Below, piece after piece: positions 59,174 through 64,000 of a stretch of 64,000 bases of DNA (position 1 is the first letter of the stretch; every line of letters starts with the position of its first letter). Made by a program: the position numbers and the translations under genes. The notes under the pieces are model-generated. The model had not been told where the DNA came from. It ran no database searches and worked only from the letters and a program-made list of their open reading frames with translations. The DNA comes from Fasciolopsis buskii (lineage: Eukaryota > Platyhelminthes > Trematoda > Plagiorchiida > Fasciolidae): the NCBI GenBank assembly GCA_008360955.1, contig LUCM01007447.1:29310-93309 (forward strand), given 5' to 3'.

Positions 59174-59724
59174 TGTACTGCTTGATATAAGACATCATGT
59201 ATAGCTCGTTGGGTCACAAGGGGATGGAAGTCGTCACCACGTCAAGATGCAGCGTCATTGGGATGATGACGTAATGATACCGTATGGTGTGGTTGTGGGT
59301 GTGCCAATTTGATGAATCATCCATAGTTACTTGGCTTATAGGTGCTGACCGAGCTAAAATTGACGAAGGACCACTCTCCGAGTTCCAGTGGATCAGTGGG
59401 GATCGTGCTTCTTCAGACGGCAAAGATAAAGGACGGGAATTTTTTGCTTAGAAAATACCATGATAATTCTAGGAATCGGCTCCATCATCGTGCTGCCATC
59501 TTTGAAGCATGTGAAGAGACTTTAGTGTCTTTTATAAAGTATGGGGTTATCATGAATGCGTAGTATTGCGCTTATGACTAATCCGTATTTTTGTCTCTGG
59601 TGGGGGCCGAATATCTGGGTGAGAATGAACTTATTTATTTTTACTATTCGCTAAGGTTTAGCTGGTTTGGGACTTCATGTATGCGTCCCACTTTGGTGCA
59701 TTCTTTGCATTTTCTTCGTTGCAG
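59174..59724. other. unassigned, probably intronic
   Basis: One open stretch (59342-59563, 73 codons) has no domain and no acceptor or donor pair in a compatible phase. Nothing else is seen. Confidence 0.4.
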
Positions 59725-59933
59725 ATTGTCCAAATGTGCTCATATTGCCGGAGCCACATCGAGTGTACCCGTGTGCAGACTTGACTGTGGTTCACGCATT
59801 TGTGTCAGAGCAGTTTGTTGCGCTATGCCAGTTGTATGACACGCTGGTGAAATATAGCGAGGGTAACCAAAGACCAGATTGGTCTGTTCGTTTGTATTCA
59901 CGTGACCCTCGCCTCCAAAGCCCCGATCCTCAG
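59725..59933 (+). CDS. probable further exon of the same gene
   Basis: A clean exon shape: acceptor TTCTTCGTTGCAG, 69 open codons, donor CAG|GTATGC. Exon 3 ends in phase 1 and this exon needs exactly two leading bases to stay open, so the two can be joined without a frame change (a one in three chance). The translation contains CPNVLILPEPHRVYP, AFVSEQFVALCQLYDTLVKY and DWSVRLYSRDPRLQSPDPQ. It has no recognised domain and no repeat character. The 5.2 kb gap to exon 3 holds a SINE and an LTR-like segment, consistent with a transposon-filled intron, and may hide more exons. Confidence 0.45.
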
Positions 59934-60092
59934 GTATGCTAAACCCGACCCTCATGTTATCCACTGTTTTATATCGCAAACTATTCGCTTTCCGAAGGTA
60001 GCCTGTGGTTGAGTATTTTGTTTTCCCAAATCGTTGGTCCCAGACCGGAAAGTGGGCTCCCTAATTCCATACGTAGACATCTTACCGAACAG

Positions 60093-60341
60093 TTCGTTTG
60101 GCCTACTGCAGACTTGGTTCATTTTCGGTGGGGTTGGCATCGCGGTCGACGTAATGGGCTGGAAATGCACCACGCAGGTAGGGCAAATGTGAAGATTAGA
60201 TATATAGTGCATTTGAAAAGGCTTGGCATAATGAGTGAGTCACGTCAAAGTTCCAAACTTGCTAACTCGTCATATTGTCCGCTAACGAAGAAACGGCAAC
60301 GAGGTGGAAACATCGGGCAGAGCAACGGCAGCTGTGAATAG
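60093..60341 (+). CDS. possible terminal exon of the same gene
   Basis: An open stretch follows an AACAG acceptor in phase 0, which fits the phase-0 end of the exon at 59933, and runs to a stop at 60339-60341. It reads FVWPTADLVHFRWGWHRGRR, NGLEMHHAGRANVK and ends with a basic KKRQRGG tail. The intron would be 159 bases. The acceptor has a poor pyrimidine tract, and an alternative acceptor (60043) does not keep phase. Kept as a candidate only. Confidence 0.25.
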   Translation, partial: FVWPTADLVHFRWGWHRGRRNGLEMHHAGRANVKIRYIVHLKRLGIMSESRQSSKLANSSYCPLTKKRQRGGNIGQSNGSCE

Positions 60342-60734
60342 ATAACTAAATACCTGCCAAATAACGTGATTTCAGACAGAGGTTAGGTAGTGACCAGCCG
60401 AGGAAATATCTTTAAGAGGACAAAGTAAGTCACTTCAGTGTGTCCCACCTAATCGGTTTGAGCTATGTGGCCGTTCGCAAATTGAAAAAGAATCTCACGA
60501 GTTGCAGCATATGTTAAACAATGCTGATAAAAGCGTTTAAAAATTAGGGGTTGCTAAAAGTGCGAATGTCCTCGCTTGAGTTAGTTGTAGATGATGTTCT
60601 CAGCAGTGCAGCAATCATTTGGACCAACGAATGACATTTCACACTGAGACGGGTAACAGTATTGAGTTCCGATTTTTATGACGTGCTTCATGCGCAATTA
60701 TAGTTGAAGGGACATGGCTCATATTCACTATGGT
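60342..60734. other. unassigned spacer
   Basis: No gene, RNA or repeat is recognised between the possible last exon and SINE copy S3. Confidence 0.45.
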
Positions 60735-60945
60735 CCAATTCACGGAGAGGTGGAATCAGCAACGATGACCATGAAACTTGGAGCGTCATAGAACCACATA
60801 AAGTCTTATTAGGTCGGGCGAGGTAGTCAGCCGGGCGACAGAAGGTTGCTGTCGACCATCGAAGTTATCGGCGAATCTGGGATCCGAACTTCTAATCTTT
60901 TTGGCGACAGACGCTTAATCCACTTGACCACGTCAGGTAAATTAG
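60735..60945 (-). repeat. tRNA-derived SINE, copy S3
   Basis: This is the best head of the four. On the minus strand, TGGTCAAGTGG (plus-strand 60920-60930) fits the pol III A box. AGTTCGGATCC (60880-60890) fits the B box, 40 bases away. Between them lies TTAAGCGTCTGTCGCC. The body follows with GTGGTTCTATGACGCTCCAA and TCATGGTCATCGTTGCTG. It probably derives from a tRNA; which one cannot be told. Confidence 0.8.
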
Positions 60946-61949
60946 ATTTACCAGAGTCCAACTAGTGTTTTCTTAATTGGTTATATACTCATCTTTCATT
61001 TCAGAAACTATAGAGAATATTCTGACGCTGTATGAATTGCGGCGCTCTCGCGGCATTTTCGCCCTTAACAATAGGACAGCGAAGTGATCACTTTAACCGA
61101 TTTCGCTCCTGGCTCTGAATTGATGGTTTATTATTACTCTACAACATGGGATTGCGTGCAATAGGTTGCGTAACTCATGATTGCCTAAACGTTTCCCAAT
61201 GCGGAGGCAGACGTGTTTTTGCTTTTGAGCTTTCCGATAAACGAAGGTGAAGGGATGGTTATATGCACGCAACCCGGCTTCGTGAGTGAAGCACCTGCTA
61301 ATTAACTTCATCGTATTAGAGGCTGACTCACCGCTAAAACAGGTTGAAAATCAGAGTCAATCGCATTGGTATGACAGGTAGTTCTGCCCAAAAGATATTA
61401 AAAGCGACCCATTATTTAATGCCAACCTAAACGAAAAAAGTCAATGGCTCTTATCTAAACGTTCTCGTGAAACATCAAAAGAAAACGGCCGTTGCTTTTC
61501 TGTTCGGCAGCAAAAAATATGGAGCTGATACGCTAGTTTACATACGCAATGATCACTATTGCCGATCTTTCGGATTAGTTAATGTTGCGCTACTACTAAT
61601 CAAAGTGTTACGGTTTCGGTTGCTGCCTCAAACAAAAAAAGATTGAGGAAGAATGAAGATTGCAACCAAAACAGTAAGTTGAGGGATTATACAGAAGAGG
61701 AACTATTCCGAATAAAAGAACGCCACAGACTGCAGCAATGAGCCATATCACCTATTGCCCCCAAACACTGCTTGGTGGGATCTCGTCGACCCTACCTCTG
61801 GACCTACATGAGCTAGCCCACTGGGTAAAACTCATACTTTTTATGTCATTGACTGGCCACCTCGAACCATCTTACAATCACTAACTGCCTCAAAAAAGGG
61901 TACAACGAGGTTGTCGTTCTGTGGTCACGCACAAAACACATCCCAAACA
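60946..61949. other. unassigned spacer
   Basis: Short open stretches only, for example 61093-61311 on the minus strand, none recognised. Confidence 0.45.
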
Positions 61950-63060
61950 TCATAACCTATTCTGATTCAGTGACTATTCTAAAGACTGAACCGTAGGACT
62001 CAGCACCCTAAGCCTACCGTCTGAGTGATACAAAATTCTATCAGTGCTGCTAAGACAACGAAAGTCTTCGCATATTTTCTACGCTGAACGGCAATGCTTC
62101 ACAGCCGCAAAGAAGTATCGGCCTCATTGCTGTTGTGTACCCTACCTTTGATCGGTGACCGAATTCCATGCCGACACCAATTGCTTCAAGGCCGACCCTT
62201 CCGTATGATGCAAATACCCAAGTCACTGAATCTGTCTACCTCACGCAGTTGTTCCCCTGCAAGAACAAGGTTCAGCTTCGAGTCGATTCAAACATTCAGG
62301 GACTTTTTGCATTTCTGAAGTAGGATGTGCATCTGAAACATCGTTCAGACGATTGAGGAGATCTTACCACTTACTTGGGTCTTCATTCAGCAGCACATTG
62401 TCGTCCGCATATTGTAGACCAGACAATTTACTATTACGGCAGAGATCAGCTTCAGCTTTCTCCCGCGAGAACTGGACTATCCTTGTAACCATCTCAATGA
62501 CAAAATTAGAAAGAAGAGGTGGCAGAAACAGTTCTGAGGGACTTCACTTGTGGTGAACTTGGGTGAAGAATCGCCAATAAGGACGAATGCATTTTTCAGA
62601 CACCTTTCAGTGAGAATCTACACCACCGAATTGCACGACTGACTGAATCAAATGCCGCTTTCAAATCAAAGACAGAAATCGTGTCTTTGTTCTAAGATTT
62701 GTCGGAAGTGAGTATTTGTTCAATACAACTCCAGCCTGGACAAAAAGCTACTTGATTCTCACGCACATGCCTTTCGCGAGTACTAGATAATCGGCGAAGG
62801 ACAAAGCCCACGAGGAGTTTGGATGCAATACTTACCAAATTAATTCCTCGGTGGTTTTCACATGAGGATCCTTTCTTCTAAATCGGTACAGTCACCGATT
62901 CACATCAGTCCTTAGGAATCTCCCGATGCTCAGACTAATCTTGGGGATTTTGTTAACTCCGATGTTAACGCTTCGAAACCGTTCTTGAAGAAGGACAGGG
63001 ACACCCCATGTAGTCTTGCTGCCGATGCGGCTGACGACGTTGGCCGGTGCGATTCAGGAG
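61950..63060 (-). pseudogene. RTE-type reverse transcriptase, second lineage
   Basis: Minus-strand blocks in order, spread over several frames: SKLLVGF-type debris near 62830, CPGWSCIEQILTSD near 62730, SVFDLKAAFDSVSRAIRW (motif A intact) near 62660, WCRFSLKGV near 62610, FLILSLRWLQG near 62500, LSGLQYADDNVLLNEDPSKW with an intact catalytic YADD at 62400-62411, then TDSVTWVFASYG and RPILLCGCEALPFSVENMRR near 62120-62050, equivalent to 'RAVLLYGCEAWP'. This is RTE-type RT, distinct from the 48 kb element. No endonuclease is in the window. Frameshifts and stops inactivate it although every catalytic residue survives. Confidence 0.83.
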
Positions 63061-63911
63061 GTTAGCTCTATTTATCGAACCTGATTGCCACTAGATAGTG
63101 CTCAGTTTTTTTCTTTCTCCCTCGCTTTAGCTCGGATAATTTTTGCTGCTAGTTATTTTTCTTAACTTTTTGATCACTCTTCAGAACGTGGTACTTATCG
63201 TGTCAAGTCTGAACGTGCTTACTTTCGAACGTTCAGAAATAGGGACAAAATAAACTGCTCTAGTTGACGAAGGAGGTTCTATGAAGCTTTCTTCCCTGAC
63301 GGTCGGAACAATTTTGAATCTCTTCAAAGCCTTGATTTCGATTAGCTAATTTTTTCGTCAAAAGTGACGAAGTAACAAATTTCAATAAATTTCGAATGTA
63401 TCCGAGGTAGTATTCCGAATCGTACGTATATATTGAGTCATTTTCTCCGATGTTTCAATTTGGATTGATTATTTATGGTTCTCCAATGAGTATTTCGAAA
63501 CCTCGAAAAAAATTATCCTCAAAATTTATCCAATTGTCTAAGTAGTCTCGCGCATCTCATTGTGAATAATTCAGAGTTAGGAGCAGGCGTGCTTTCTGCC
63601 ATTCATAGTCGTACCGTTACTTCAAACTAAGTATGAGTATTACCAGCTAAATATGAGAACGAGGATGTGTAATTGGACTAATTCAATCAACAGCGAAAAA
63701 TGGTTCATCCATGAGGACAGAGTCTGAATTTGTATCTCAATGATTGGATGTAATTAGCCTTCAGTAGGTTGGCGGCGGGCCGAGCGAACTTTGCAGCTTG
63801 AACAAACCGATTTCTGAGAGGATCGCTTAAACCGATGGTCTCATTCTTCGCACCCTAGAAAGACCGACAGTTGTTGGGCGAGAAACCCCCACGCCGTGGA
63901 TACTCCATCAC
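63061..63911. other. unassigned spacer
   Basis: AT-rich DNA without a supported gene or repeat, leading into the terminal microsatellite. Confidence 0.45.

Positions 63912-64000
<89 letters not shown>
63912..64000 (+). repeat. (CAT)n microsatellite running off the window
   Basis: A perfect CAT/ATC trinucleotide run of 89 bases, about 30 units, begins after an imperfect CATCAC lead-in and reaches the last base of the window. Its full length is unknown. Confidence 0.98.

Noticed and set aside
1..64000. CRISPR arrays, operons, bacterial ribosome binding sites, phage or plasmid modules
   Set aside because: None found. The gene structure, retroelement content and introns are those of an animal genome.

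Overview
The window looks like nuclear DNA of an invertebrate animal, most likely a flatworm (tapeworm or fluke). The evidence is qualitative. There are no operons, ribosome binding sites or long bacterial ORFs. Most of the sequence consists of broken retroelements of the CR1/Jockey, RTE, Gypsy and Penelope types, in the mixture I know from platyhelminth genomes. One short region has GT-AG introns. Species cannot be fixed from this sequence alone.

Layout. 0-9 kb: a possible BEL/Pao scrap, then a CR1-like LINE on the minus strand with ORF1, endonuclease and reverse transcriptase (RT), preceded by a second partial ORF1. 9-14 kb: the best preserved CR1-like copy, plus strand. 14-20 kb: repeated LINE-type 3' tails, a 5'-only RTE fragment and a small CR1 RT fragment. 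Two almost perfect inverted repeat pairs (578 bp and 302 bp) link 2.7-9.6 kb with 17.8-19.9 kb. 21.6-26.3 kb: a CR1-like copy on the minus strand, interrupted by a 43-base run of N. 27-30 kb: a heavily mutated plus-strand copy. 34.6-39 kb: another minus-strand copy. 41.5-43.5 kb: a different CR1/Jockey-type RT on the minus strand. 45.1-47.8 kb: a Gypsy element on the minus strand, reduced to LTR, RT, RNase H and integrase. 47.9-51.9 kb: an RTE-like element on the plus strand, split by an inserted block that contains a tRNA-derived SINE. 52-52.7 kb: the C-terminal end of a Penelope-like element with its GIY-YIG nuclease. 53.2-61 kb: the most gene-like part, with three closely spaced exons at 53.9-54.5 kb, a probable exon at 59.7-59.9 kb, a possible terminal exon, and further SINE copies in and around them. 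62-63 kb: a second RTE-type RT on the minus strand. The window ends inside a long (CAT)n microsatellite.

Function. Almost every protein-like segment is a dead mobile element. The eight RT catalytic boxes I could place show different stages of decay: three keep the double aspartate in a normal box, one keeps it in a distorted box, and four have lost one of the two. The features I rate highest are the recently homogenised or duplicated inverted repeat pairs, the four-copy tRNA-derived SINE family, and the unidentified spliced gene. No CRISPR array, toxin system or other prokaryote-type system is present.
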